Below are positions 52,394-60,650 of a DNA stretch of 64,000 bases, piece by piece. The stretch spans positions 124,001 to 188,000 of the forward strand of contig FPIT01000009.1 of assembly GCA_900119285.1 (NCBI GenBank), in the 5' to 3' direction. The translations under genes were made by a program, and so were the position numbers. The notes below the pieces were generated by a model. It did not search any database. It saw nothing but the letters and a program-made list of their open reading frames with translations, and was not told the DNA's origin. Position 1 is the stretch's first letter; each line of letters begins with the position of its first letter. This DNA is from Prevotellaceae bacterium HUN156 (GTDB lineage: Bacteria; Bacteroidota; Bacteroidia; Bacteroidales; Bacteroidaceae).

Positions 52394-54655
52394 TTAGAAG
52401 TTGATTGAGAGGTGAGCCATCATGTTGAAGGGAGCAGAGGGTGCAAAGCCTGCTTCATACTGGTCAGAATCGCTGAGACCAGTAGCAACCACCTTGCCAT
52501 CCTTCATGCTATAGGCAGGAGCTGCCCATCCATTGTTGTCGTACTCTGCAGAGAATACGTTGTAGAGAGATACACCAACTGTAACATCCTTCAGTCCGAA
52601 CTTAGGCAACTGGAAGTTGTATGACAGGTCGATGTTGGTAGTAAAGTGTCCGTCCAGCATCATGCTTACGTCAATAGGCTGTCCGTTGTCGTCGAGTGTC
52701 TGGTAGCACTCAAAACCAGTGTTGGTCATATACTGCTTGCTTACATACTGACTCTGGATGCTAGCACTAAAGTTTTGATACTTAAAGGTGAAGATATTGT
52801 TGGCAATCCAGTCGGGAGAGAATGCCAAAGGCTGTGTGCCCAGGTTTGCTACGGTCTCGTCAGCCATTGTTACAGTCATATCCTTTACGCGGTTCTTGGC
52901 CCATGTAGCGTTGGCGTCCCAACGGAACCAGTCAACGGGCTTCCATGCAGCCTCTACCTCTACACCCATGCGGTAGCTCTTGGGAAGGTTGCGCGTAATA
53001 GCTTCACCAATCTTGTCAATCTCACCTGTCAGCACAAACTGGTCTTTGTACTTCATCCAGTAGAAGTTGACGCCGGCTGAGAAGCGAGGTGACAGGAACT
53101 TATATCCTACCTCCAAATCGTTCAGTCGCTCAGACTTTGGCTCCTCTAAGTCGGCATTCATACTATTCTCAAAGTTGTTACGAGTAGGCTCTTTGTGAGC
53201 GATGGCATACGATGCATATACTCTGTGGTTGGGGGTGATATCGTAGTTCAGACCAAACTTAGGATTGAAGAACTTAAAGGTCTTATCCATGTCGTAGGCC
53301 ATGCGGGTGTTGGTATCCCAGTCTATCTCGTCTGTAGGACCATTCATCTCTACGCGTACATTGCGATACTGCAGGTCTACATAGGCGCTCAATCCCTTCA
53401 AGAACTCATAGTTTACCTTACCATATACGTTGAAGTCGGTCTTCTTACCATCGTTATCGTAATACTTATGGTTAGGCTGCAAAGCTGTGATAGGTGCCTT
53501 TACCCATGTCACGAGACCAAAGTGGTTGCCATCATACTTGTTCCAACCACCACCAATTGATGCTTGCAGATTCTTGTGATTGTCGTAGCTCAGTGATGCT
53601 ACAGCACCATAGAAGTCGTTTGCCATCTTCTTCTGACGCACCAGATCGCTTTTAGCCCAAGTCATGGTTGGATCCAAATCGTATTCAAAGAGTGTGCGCT
53701 TGCGCTTGTACTCCTCGTAGTAGCCATCACCCTTGGTGTATTGCAATACGGTGTTGAGGTCTAATACATGCGACAGTTTCTGGTTCCAAATCAGCTGGTA
53801 GTTCTGCTGGTGATAGTTGTCTGTCTGGTTGTCGTAATAGTGCGTATTGCCATCTGCATCGTAGTACTCACCGCAAGAGTTGTAGGTACGACCATATAAG
53901 CTCTGCTCGTATTTAGAGGTATAGTTCCAAGCGTGGTAGGTCTCCTCAATGCCGTTCCAAGTGATAAACTTCACCAATGTGTTATCACCGAAGTAGGCTG
54001 CCTGTAAGAGATAGCTGTTCAACTTGGTTGATGCACGATCCAGATAACCCTTTGAACCGATATTACTCAGACGACCTTGGAAGCCCCAGTGGTTGTTCAT
54101 GATGCCAGTGCTGAAGTGCAGTGTCTGCTTATGAGAATAATAGCTACCTGCACTCAGGTCAATACCGTAAGAAGGAGTAGCGCCAATGTTCTCGGTCTGC
54201 ATATTCAGTGTGGCACCAAAGGCGCCTGAACCATTGGTGCTTGTACCTACACCACGCTGTATCTGCATAGACTGAACACTTGAGGCAAAGTCGCCCATGT
54301 TCACCCAGAATACGGTAGCACTCTCGGCATCGTTCAGGGGCATACCATTGGCAGTGATGTTAATGCGACTGGGGTCAGTACCACGTACACGCAGGCTAGT
54401 ATATCCAATGCCGTTACCCGCATCGCTGGTCATGGTGATACTGGGAGTCAGCGAAAGTAGATAGGGAATGTCTTGTCCGAAGTTGACAGCCTTTAGCTGC
54501 TCTTTCCCTACATTTGTAATGGCTACAGGTGTCTTGTGTGTAGCACGTGTAGATACCACCTGTACATTTTGCAGTTCTACACTTCTCAGTGTGTCCAACT
54601 CGGCAGCGTGAGCAGTCGTTGCGCTCATCAATGCCATCAAGAAAAACAATTTCAT
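52394..54655 (-). CDS. TonB-dependent receptor, probably for thiamine
   Basis: The 753-residue outer-membrane protein has a signal peptide (MKLFFLMALMSATTAHA), then a TonB box/plug region (VQVVSTRATHKTPVAITNVGK; TSLRVRGTDPSRINITANGMPLN) and a 22-strand-type barrel ending SINF. It lacks the carboxypeptidase-like N-terminal extension. A TPP riboswitch precedes it, and PnuT and thiamine pyrophosphokinase genes follow. Thiamine (or a thiamine phosphate/precursor) is therefore the inferred ligand, imported across the outer membrane with TonB energy. Confidence 0.88.
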   Translation of the reverse strand: MKLFFLMALMSATTAHAAELDTLRSVELQNVQVVSTRATHKTPVAITNVGKEQLKAVNFGQDIPYLLSLTPSITMTSDAGNGIGYTSLRVRGTDPSRINITANGMPLNDAESATVFWVNMGDFASSVQSMQIQRGVGTSTNGSGAFGATLNMQTENIGATPSYGIDLSAGSYYSHKQTLHFSTGIMNNHWGFQGRLSNIGSKGYLDRASTKLNSYLLQAAYFGDNTLVKFITWNGIEETYHAWNYTSKYEQSLYGRTYNSCGEYYDADGNTHYYDNQTDNYHQQNYQLIWNQKLSHVLDLNTVLQYTKGDGYYEEYKRKRTLFEYDLDPTMTWAKSDLVRQKKMANDFYGAVASLSYDNHKNLQASIGGGWNKYDGNHFGLVTWVKAPITALQPNHKYYDNDGKKTDFNVYGKVNYEFLKGLSAYVDLQYRNVRVEMNGPTDEIDWDTNTRMAYDMDKTFKFFNPKFGLNYDITPNHRVYASYAIAHKEPTRNNFENSMNADLEEPKSERLNDLEVGYKFLSPRFSAGVNFYWMKYKDQFVLTGEIDKIGEAITRNLPKSYRMGVEVEAAWKPVDWFRWDANATWAKNRVKDMTVTMADETVANLGTQPLAFSPDWIANNIFTFKYQNFSASIQSQYVSKQYMTNTGFECYQTLDDNGQPIDVSMMLDGHFTTNIDLSYNFQLPKFGLKDVTVGVSLYNVFSAEYDNNGWAAPAYSMKDGKVVATGLSDSDQYEAGFAPSAPFNMMAHLSINF

Positions 54656-54745
54656 TTCTTTTTACCTTATTTATTAATACTACAAAAATAAGGGGTTCCA
54701 AATTCTCAGACTTACTGTCTGAGTATGGCGATGCATTCTCTATCA

Positions 54746-54816
54746 TCCCTACGCCGGCATTATCCGGATCAGGTTTTGAAGGGTATCATCTCAGCCCACA
54801 ACTGTGAGCACCCCTT
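54746..54816 (-). promoter_or_regulatory. TPP (THI-box) riboswitch
   Basis: On the minus strand the aptamer reads GGGGTGC...GCTGAGATGATACCC...ACCTGATCCGGATAATGCCGGCGTAGGGA-like blocks, i.e. all the conserved THI-box parts: P1 AGGGG/CCCT, the CUGAGA pyrimidine sensor and the diphosphate-sensor CCUGAUC...GCCGGCG. It lies about 90 nt before the receptor ATG. The -7 box TACCTTTG (about 54843-54850) gives transcription starting just ahead of the aptamer. It should lower operon expression when thiamine diphosphate is plentiful. Confidence 0.96.
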
Positions 54817-54982
54817 GATAAGCACTTTGCTAAATCGGATGCAAAGGTAAATAGAATATCTGACACTACAAAACTTTTCGAGTGTTATTTCTCCACTTTT
54901 ATATCATGAAGTAATAAAAAAGAGTTTTTCATTTTGTAGTCTTCTTGCTTTTTCGTAATTTTGCAAGCAAAAATTTGGAGAA

Positions 54983-55621
54983 ATGGACACTATCAAGAAA
55001 CTCTTTGCACAGAAACTGATGGATATTAAGGCCATCAAGTTGCAGCCTAACGAGCCATTTACTTGGGCTTCTGGCTGGAAATCACCTATTTATACTGACA
55101 ATCGTAAGACGTTGGGCTTTGCCGATGTACGCTCATTCGTAAAGTTGGAACTGTGTCATCTGATACAGAAAAACTTCCCAGAGGCTGAGGCTGTGGCTGG
55201 TGTGGCTACAGGAGCTATCGCACAAGGCGCGCTGGTAGCCGATGAGTTGGGACTGCCTTACGCTTATGTTCGTCCCAAGCCAAAGGATCATGGTATGGGT
55301 AATCAGGTAGAAGGTGAGCTGAAGAAGGGTATCAAGGTTATCGTGGTAGAAGACTTGATTTCTACTGGTGGTTCTTCACTGAAGGCCGTTGAGGCTCTTC
55401 GTCAGTATGGTGTAGAGGTTGTCGGTATGGTAGCTTCGTTTACCTATGGTTTCCCTGTAGCTGAGGAGGCATTCCGTGAGGCTGGTGTAAAGCTCATTAC
55501 ACTGAGCGACTATGCTGCCGTATTGGAGCAGGCTGCAGAAACTGGCTATATCAAGAAGGAGGAAATTGAAGTGTTGAACGAGTGGCGTAAGTCACCAAGT
55601 ACATGGAAGCAGAATGACTAA
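54983..55621 (+). CDS. pyrE: Orotate phosphoribosyltransferase
   Basis: Makes orotidine-5'-phosphate from orotate and PRPP in pyrimidine synthesis. 212 residues: FTWASGWKSPIYTDNRKTL (about 24-42) is the OPRTase N-terminal block, VAGVATGAIAQGALVADEL (about 72-90), KPKDHGMGNQVEG (flexible loop, near 103) and the PRPP motif VIVVEDLISTGGSS (about 118-131). The -7 box TAATTTTG is about 54957-54964. It overlaps the next gene by 8 bp. Confidence 0.95.
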   Translation: MDTIKKLFAQKLMDIKAIKLQPNEPFTWASGWKSPIYTDNRKTLGFADVRSFVKLELCHLIQKNFPEAEAVAGVATGAIAQGALVADELGLPYAYVRPKPKDHGMGNQVEGELKKGIKVIVVEDLISTGGSSLKAVEALRQYGVEVVGMVASFTYGFPVAEEAFREAGVKLITLSDYAAVLEQAAETGYIKKEEIEVLNEWRKSPSTWKQND

Positions 55622-56027
55622 ATTTGAAAGTAGCATTAAGCAGATACCCTATCCCGTAGAGGCAGTGTATCGTAATATCAGTGATTTGAGCAATCTGGAG
55701 CGTGTGCGCGACCGCATACCACAGGATAAGTTGCAGGACTTCCAGTTCGATAGCGACTCTGTGCAGGTGAGCGTGTCGCCCGTAGGAACTATCAAACTGC
55801 GCATCTGCGATCGTGAGGAGAATAAGTGTGTGAAGTTTGAGACCGAGCAGTCGCCCTTGGCGTTTAATCTCTGGATACAGGTGCTGCCTGTAAGCGATAC
55901 TACCAGTAAGATGAAGGTTACCGTACAGGCTGATATTCCTTTCATGCTGAAGGGTATGGTCTCTGGTCCTTTGCAGGATGGCGTGGAGAAGATCGCTGAT
56001 GCACTATCACAGATACCATTTGTGTAA
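55614..56027 (+). CDS. SRPBCC (START-like) family protein
   Basis: 137 residues matching the polyketide-cyclase/START-like helix-grip fold: IKQIPYPVEAVYRNISDLSNLERVRDRIP at the start, a central beta sheet (SVSPVGTIKLRICDREENKCVKFETE), and a C-terminal helix (QDGVEKIADALSQIPF). It has no catalytic motif. It overlaps the end of pyrE and so is co-translated with it. It may bind a hydrophobic ligand or act on a lipid; function unknown. Confidence 0.75.
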   Translation: MTKFESSIKQIPYPVEAVYRNISDLSNLERVRDRIPQDKLQDFQFDSDSVQVSVSPVGTIKLRICDREENKCVKFETEQSPLAFNLWIQVLPVSDTTSKMKVTVQADIPFMLKGMVSGPLQDGVEKIADALSQIPFV

Positions 56028-56029
56028 TC

Positions 56030-56063
56030 CTAGGAATTCCTAGGTCGCCCTAGGAACTCCTAG
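56030..56063. repeat. 10-bp-phased CTAG repeat, locus 2
   Basis: CTAG occurs at 56030, 56040, 56050 and 56060, exactly 10 bp apart, within CCTAGGAATTCCTAGG-type palindromes. It lies between the SRPBCC gene and argH. The register matches 45160-45193. Confidence 0.75.
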
Positions 56064-56079
56064 AATAAAAGAAAAAGCA

Positions 56080-57414
56080 ATGAATAAGCTTTGGGAAAAG
56101 AACTTTGAGGTGAATGCTGAGATAGAACGCTTCACCGTAGGAAGAGACCGTGAGATGGATCTCTATCTTGCCAAGTACGATGTGCTGGGCTCTATGGCTC
56201 ATATTACCATGCTGGAGAGTATCGGCCTGATAGGCAAGGAAGAGTTGCCACAACTGTTGGCAGAACTGAAGAATATCTATCAGGTTTGCGAGCGCGGTGA
56301 GTTTCAGATAGAGGAGGGCGTGGAAGACGTCCACTCACAGGTGGAGCTGATGCTGACACGTAAGTTGGGCGATATGGGCAAGAAAATTCATTCGGGTCGC
56401 AGTCGCAACGACCAAGTGTTGGTTGACCTCAAACTCTTTACCCGTCACGAGCTGATGGAGGTAGCCGAGGGTGTGAAAGTGCTCTTCGACGAACTAATAC
56501 AGAAGAGTGAGCAGTATAAAAAGGTATTGATGCCTGGCTATACTCATCTGCAGGTGGCTATGCCCTCATCGTTCGGTTTGTGGTTTGGTGCTTATGCCGA
56601 ATCGTTGACAGACGATATGTTGTTCTTGCAGGCTGCCTACAAGATGACTAATCGCAATCCTTTAGGCTCTGCAGCAGGCTATGGTTCTTCGTTCCCACTG
56701 AACAGACAGATGACCACCGACCTATTGGGCTTTGACTCGATGGACTATAATGTGGTGTATGCACAGATGGGACGCGGAAAGATGGAACGTAACGTGGGCT
56801 TTGCACTGGCTACTATCGCTGGTACACTGGCTAAGATGGCTTTTGATGCCTGCTTGTTCAACTCACAGAACTTCTCGTTTGTCAAGCTTCCCAAGGAGTG
56901 TACCACGGGTTCGAGCATCATGCCACATAAGAAGAATCCCGATGTATTCGAACTGATACGTGCCAAGTGTAATAAGATACAAGCACTGCCACAGCAGGTA
57001 ATGCTAATAATGAATAACCTGCCTGTAGGTTATTTCCGTGATTTGCAGATTATCAAAGAGGTGTTCCTTCCTGCCTTTGATGAACTGAAAGACTGCTTGC
57101 AGATGGCAGCCTATATCATTAATAAGATAGAGGTTCGTGAGGATATTCTTGATAATCCGATGTATGATCCGATGTTCTCTGTTGAGGAGGTCAATCGTCT
57201 TGCTGCTGAAGGAATGCCTTTCCGCGATGCTTACAAGAAGGTTGGCTTGGAGATTGAGGCTGGCACTTTCCAACCCAATAAGGATATCCATCATACTCAC
57301 GAGGGTTCTATCGGCAATCTTTGTAACGACCGTATTACAGAATTGATGCAACAGACATTCTGTAATTTTGGCTTTGAGCGTATGATTGAGGCTGAGAAGA
57401 ACTTGCTGAAATGA
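56080..57414 (+). CDS. argH: Argininosuccinate lyase
   Basis: The last step of arginine synthesis: argininosuccinate to arginine plus fumarate. 444 residues with the fumarase/aspartase signature GSSIMPHKKNPD (about 281-292), VHSQVELMLTRKLG and HSGRSRNDQVLVDLKLF (about 104-122), and PGYTHLQVAMPSSFG (about 150-164). Near the N-terminus WEKNFEVNAEIERFTVGRD is normal for Bacteroidales. No other arg synthesis gene is adjacent. Its stop overlaps the next ATG (ATGA). Confidence 0.94.
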   Translation: MNKLWEKNFEVNAEIERFTVGRDREMDLYLAKYDVLGSMAHITMLESIGLIGKEELPQLLAELKNIYQVCERGEFQIEEGVEDVHSQVELMLTRKLGDMGKKIHSGRSRNDQVLVDLKLFTRHELMEVAEGVKVLFDELIQKSEQYKKVLMPGYTHLQVAMPSSFGLWFGAYAESLTDDMLFLQAAYKMTNRNPLGSAAGYGSSFPLNRQMTTDLLGFDSMDYNVVYAQMGRGKMERNVGFALATIAGTLAKMAFDACLFNSQNFSFVKLPKECTTGSSIMPHKKNPDVFELIRAKCNKIQALPQQVMLIMNNLPVGYFRDLQIIKEVFLPAFDELKDCLQMAAYIINKIEVREDILDNPMYDPMFSVEEVNRLAAEGMPFRDAYKKVGLEIEAGTFQPNKDIHHTHEGSIGNLCNDRITELMQQTFCNFGFERMIEAEKNLLK

Positions 57415-58004
57415 AAAAGTCAGTTATCTTTTATCTTTTATCTTTTATCTGTGGTCTCCTGTTGACTTCTTGTGAAGCAGAGCAGGAGTATAGCACATGG
57501 CCGTGCCGTTTCTCTTATAACAATCTGATACATCAGGATGCGACGCTGGCAACAGCCCTTGATAAGAACTCTCGTGGTGTGTTCTGTCTGATTACGGAGA
57601 GTACACGAGCTGGAGTTAAATATCTGAACTTTCGGAATAGTGACGGACTTGAATCTCAGAAGTCTGAGTCGGAAGAAGAGGTGCAAGCACGTTTTATTCT
57701 TGGCTTGAATAATGGTATCATTGTGGGTTTTCAGACATTGAATTCCGATGGTGCCTATGGTGGCTTTGTGGGTTACGATGTGCAGTGTCCCAATTGTGTA
57801 TGTCGTGAGAATAATACACTCAATCCCAATTACCGTGTGTCAATGGCAAGTACTGGCATAGCTACTTGTTCTAAGTGTGGGAAGAAGTATGACATGAATA
57901 ATGGTGGCATTGTGCTGAATGGTGAAAAGGGTGATACAGGCTTGGAAAAGTATGTTGCTAATACCACTGGTCCTTTTGGCGTTGTCAGTGTGTTTAGAAG
58001 ATAA
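57411..58004 (+). CDS. Lipoprotein with four-cysteine Rieske-like domain
   Basis: 197 residues. The lipoprotein signal peptide is encoded largely by a TTATCTT repeat and ends in the lipobox LTSC (Cys21). The C-terminal part has QCPNCVC (Cys126, 129, 131) and ATCSKCGKKYDMNNGG (Cys153, 156), followed by GEKGDTGLEKYVANTTGPFG. This order resembles a Rieske domain with the two His replaced by Cys, so it could hold zinc or a non-Rieske iron-sulfur site. It overlaps argH by 4 bp. Family not named with confidence; exported to the envelope. Confidence 0.65.
   Translation: MKKSVIFYLLSFICGLLLTSCEAEQEYSTWPCRFSYNNLIHQDATLATALDKNSRGVFCLITESTRAGVKYLNFRNSDGLESQKSESEEEVQARFILGLNNGIIVGFQTLNSDGAYGGFVGYDVQCPNCVCRENNTLNPNYRVSMASTGIATCSKCGKKYDMNNGGIVLNGEKGDTGLEKYVANTTGPFGVVSVFRR
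57424..57450. repeat. Heptanucleotide repeat in a lipoprotein signal peptide
   Basis: Nearly four copies of TTATCTT (starting at 57424, 57431, 57438 and 57445) encode VIFYLLSFI-type hydrophobic residues at codons 5-13. A 7-bp unit is not a multiple of three, so gain or loss of one unit would shift the frame. Confidence 0.8.
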
Positions 58005-58086
58005 TTCTAAAAGAAAAATGATATTTTCTTTTGTTTTTTGCTCACTTATTCGTAACTTTGCAGCCGATTTCGTAAAAGAGTCTGCT

Positions 58087-58170
58087 GCCGCGATGGTGGA
58101 ATGGTAGACACGAGGGACTTAAAATCCCTTGGCCATTACGGCTGTGCGGGTTCGAGTCCCGCTCGCGGCA
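58087..58170 (+). tRNA. tRNA-Leu (TAA)
   Basis: The 84-nt class II tRNA has acceptor GCCGCGA/TCGCGGC, anticodon TAA in loop ACTTAAAAT, a long variable arm, and T arm GCGGG-TTCGAGT-CCCGC; CCA is not encoded. The -7 box TAACTTTG is about 58050-58057. Confidence 0.95.
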
Positions 58171-58171
58171 C

Positions 58172-58206
58172 AAGACGCTGACCAACTGGTCAGCGTCTTT
58201 TTTTTT
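58172..58206 (+). terminator. Terminator of tRNA-Leu
   Basis: The stem AAGACGCTGACC/GGTCAGCGTCTT with a 4-nt loop and T8 tail begins 2 bp after the tRNA. Confidence 0.9.
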
Positions 58207-58291
58207 GTAGAAAAAATACTAAAGATATTCTTCTTTTAGAATTTTTTTGTACTTTTGCATTCGTAATCATCAATATAAACTAACTAACAAA

Positions 58292-60319
58292 ATGAAACTA
58301 AAAACATTCCAATTATTAGTCCTATTGCTTTTGCCAGTAACTACTATGCTGGCGCAGGATAATGTCAACATGAAGTTTGGTAAACCTACCAAAGAAGAGA
58401 TGCAGATGACTTCATATGCACCTGATCCTGACGCAGAGGCTGTTGTGCTCTGTCGTTTGACTGATGTGGAGTATGCAGTTCAGAACATCGGCTATCTGGT
58501 TGATTATCGTGAGAAATGCCGTATTAAGGTATTGAAACCAAGTGGTGCCCGATTGGCAAAGGTTGTCGTACCTTATCAGGTGGCAATGTCTGTAAATAAT
58601 AATATTGGTGGACTGAAAATCAATGCTAAGAGTCTGCCAAAGCCTGGAGGTAGTTCCAATTCTTATTTCGAGGGTGAGGGCGTGTCAATGACTGAAGACG
58701 TCTTTGCTACTGAGGGCGATGAGGAAGTGGAGAATATCAAGGCTACTGCCTTTAATCTGGAAAACGGAAAGGTGGTGAAGACATCCTTGAAGAAAGGTGA
58801 TGTTGTCACGACGAAGCTTGATGAGCATAACTATCAAGTGGAATTTACCATTCCTAACGTGAAAGAGGGTACAGTCATAGAATATGAGTATACCGTCCAC
58901 AGTCAGTTGTTCTGGCAGTTGCACGACTGGTATGCTCAGCGAGAGATACCTGTTGTTTATGCTAAGTTGGATATGAATATCCCTAGCTATCTGATTTTCA
59001 ATATTGAGGATCATGGTATTCAGCGCTTGACATATACTTGTACCGCTGGTACACTGAATTTTAAGTTGGAGAGCGATCCTTTGGCTAAGCAGTCGCGTGT
59101 CATGACGAATCACTATGTTTACATCGGACGTGATTTGATTGCTATGCCTCAAACCAATCATGTATGGAATTCTCAGGACTACTGCGCAGGTATTACTGGC
59201 GAGTTGAAACAGTATCGCCTGCCAGGTGCTGCACAGATGGACTATGCAAGAACATGGACACAGATTGACGAGATGATTCTTTCTTCTGACGATTTGGGCA
59301 TTCGCCTCAATGAGCATAGTCCATTGGCTAAGGAACTGAAAGAGGCAAAAATTGAAGAGATTGCAGACCAGAAGGAGCGTGCTGTGGCTGTCTTCAATCT
59401 GGTGATGAGCAAGGTTAACTGGAATGGTAAATATGATATCAGTCCTGCTCTTACTACTGAGACTGTCAAGAAACAGGAAGGCTCGAATGCTGATATCAAC
59501 CTGTTGCTGATACAGTCACTTCATGAGGTTGGACTTAAGGCCGCTCCTGTTGTTCTCAGAACACGTGATTTAGGACTGTTGCCTTACAATTTCCCAGCCC
59601 TACGCAAGTTGTCTACATTCATTGTCGCTGTCATGCTGCCAATGAATACCAATGTTTATCTTGACGCATCATCAAAGAATGGTTACCTGAATGTATTGGC
59701 AGAGCCACTATTGGTGGAGAGAGCCCGACTGGTACAAAAGGATAATAAGAGTCAATGGGTTAATCTGCAGAGAGTGGCTAAGTCGCAGACAAATACTATC
59801 ATCAATGCCAAGCTTTCTGCTGATGGTACTCTGACTGGTACGCAGACTACACGTTATGAGGGACTGGCTGCCATGAATTATCGTAATGAGAAAGGCATCA
59901 CTGCCTTTGCTCCCGATGCTACTGAGGAAATACCGTTTACCCGCAAGGGAAAGGTAGAAGGTAATGCTATCAAGATTTGTCCATTCCCCACAGTTATTGC
60001 TAGCAATCCTTTCACAGCCAAGACTCGTAAGATGCCTGTAGAGTTCAATAGCTTGGAAAACCATCGTGTAGTAGTCAATATCGCATTGCCAGAGGGTTAT
60101 GTTGTTGATGGTGAAAAGAAAAATACCACTATTACTACTCAGGACAAGGGACTTGAAGGACGTATCTTAACTATTACAAGCGATGGAAATGTGCAGTTGA
60201 GCTGCCAGTTCAGCATCAACAAGATTGTTTATCCGGAAAAGAACTATGCTGATCTCTACCAGATGTATGATGCAGTGATGAAATATATCAACGAAGAACT
60301 GGTTATTAAAAAGAACTAA
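58292..60319 (+). CDS. DUF3857/transglutaminase-like exported protein, catalytic cysteine absent
   Basis: 675 residues. The signal peptide (MKLKTFQLLVLLLLPVTTMLAQ) and the DUF3857 domain (about 60-250: YRVKVLKPSG-like YREKCRIKVLKPSGARLAK, then VKEGTVIEYEYTVHS) are followed by a transglutaminase-like domain (about 340-480). At the place of the usual G-x-C-x-D the protein has QEGSNADINLLLI, without cysteine, and the usual His motif is also not evident; LDASSK keeps the Asp. It is therefore probably not an active transglutaminase. The start at 58292 follows a -7 box TACTTTTG (about 58250-58257). Confidence 0.8.
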   Translation: MKLKTFQLLVLLLLPVTTMLAQDNVNMKFGKPTKEEMQMTSYAPDPDAEAVVLCRLTDVEYAVQNIGYLVDYREKCRIKVLKPSGARLAKVVVPYQVAMSVNNNIGGLKINAKSLPKPGGSSNSYFEGEGVSMTEDVFATEGDEEVENIKATAFNLENGKVVKTSLKKGDVVTTKLDEHNYQVEFTIPNVKEGTVIEYEYTVHSQLFWQLHDWYAQREIPVVYAKLDMNIPSYLIFNIEDHGIQRLTYTCTAGTLNFKLESDPLAKQSRVMTNHYVYIGRDLIAMPQTNHVWNSQDYCAGITGELKQYRLPGAAQMDYARTWTQIDEMILSSDDLGIRLNEHSPLAKELKEAKIEEIADQKERAVAVFNLVMSKVNWNGKYDISPALTTETVKKQEGSNADINLLLIQSLHEVGLKAAPVVLRTRDLGLLPYNFPALRKLSTFIVAVMLPMNTNVYLDASSKNGYLNVLAEPLLVERARLVQKDNKSQWVNLQRVAKSQTNTIINAKLSADGTLTGTQTTRYEGLAAMNYRNEKGITAFAPDATEEIPFTRKGKVEGNAIKICPFPTVIASNPFTAKTRKMPVEFNSLENHRVVVNIALPEGYVVDGEKKNTTITTQDKGLEGRILTITSDGNVQLSCQFSINKIVYPEKNYADLYQMYDAVMKYINEELVIKKN

Positions 60320-60344
60320 CAAGAACTGCATATATAAAAATAAG

Positions 60345-60374
60345 AAAAGAGCACTCATCGTGAGTGCTCTTTTT
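60345..60374. terminator. Bidirectional terminator between DUF3857 gene and tRNA-Val
   Basis: The stem AAAAGAGCACTCA/TGAGTGCTCTTTT with a 3-nt loop lies between convergent units. Confidence 0.85.
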
Positions 60375-60380
60375 CTTTCG

Positions 60381-60454
60381 TGTCGACACTTGGACTCGAA
60401 CCAAGGACCCCCACCATGTCAAGGTGATACTCTAACCAGCTGAGCTATGCCGAC
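60381..60454 (-). tRNA. tRNA-Val (GAC)
   Basis: The 74-nt cloverleaf on the minus strand has acceptor GTCGGCA/TGTCGAC (one G-U pair), D arm with GCTGGTTAGAG, loop TTGACAT (anticodon GAC) and T arm CTTGG-TTCGAGT-CCAAG. The -7 box TACCTTTG (about 60493-60500 on the minus strand) is upstream. Confidence 0.92.
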
Positions 60455-60650
60455 AGATACTTTCTTGTCGCTTGTTTTGGGCAAAGCGGACGCAAAGGTA
60501 GTGAATATTTCTGAAATAAAAGAAGGGAAAAATAAAAAAATAAAAATTACGACCAATAAATTATAAAAAAGAAAGTGTTTCGCAATGATACAAAAATTTA
60601 ATGAGTATCTTTGCATTGTTCAATTGTGGATAAATACTATTAATGTGAAT

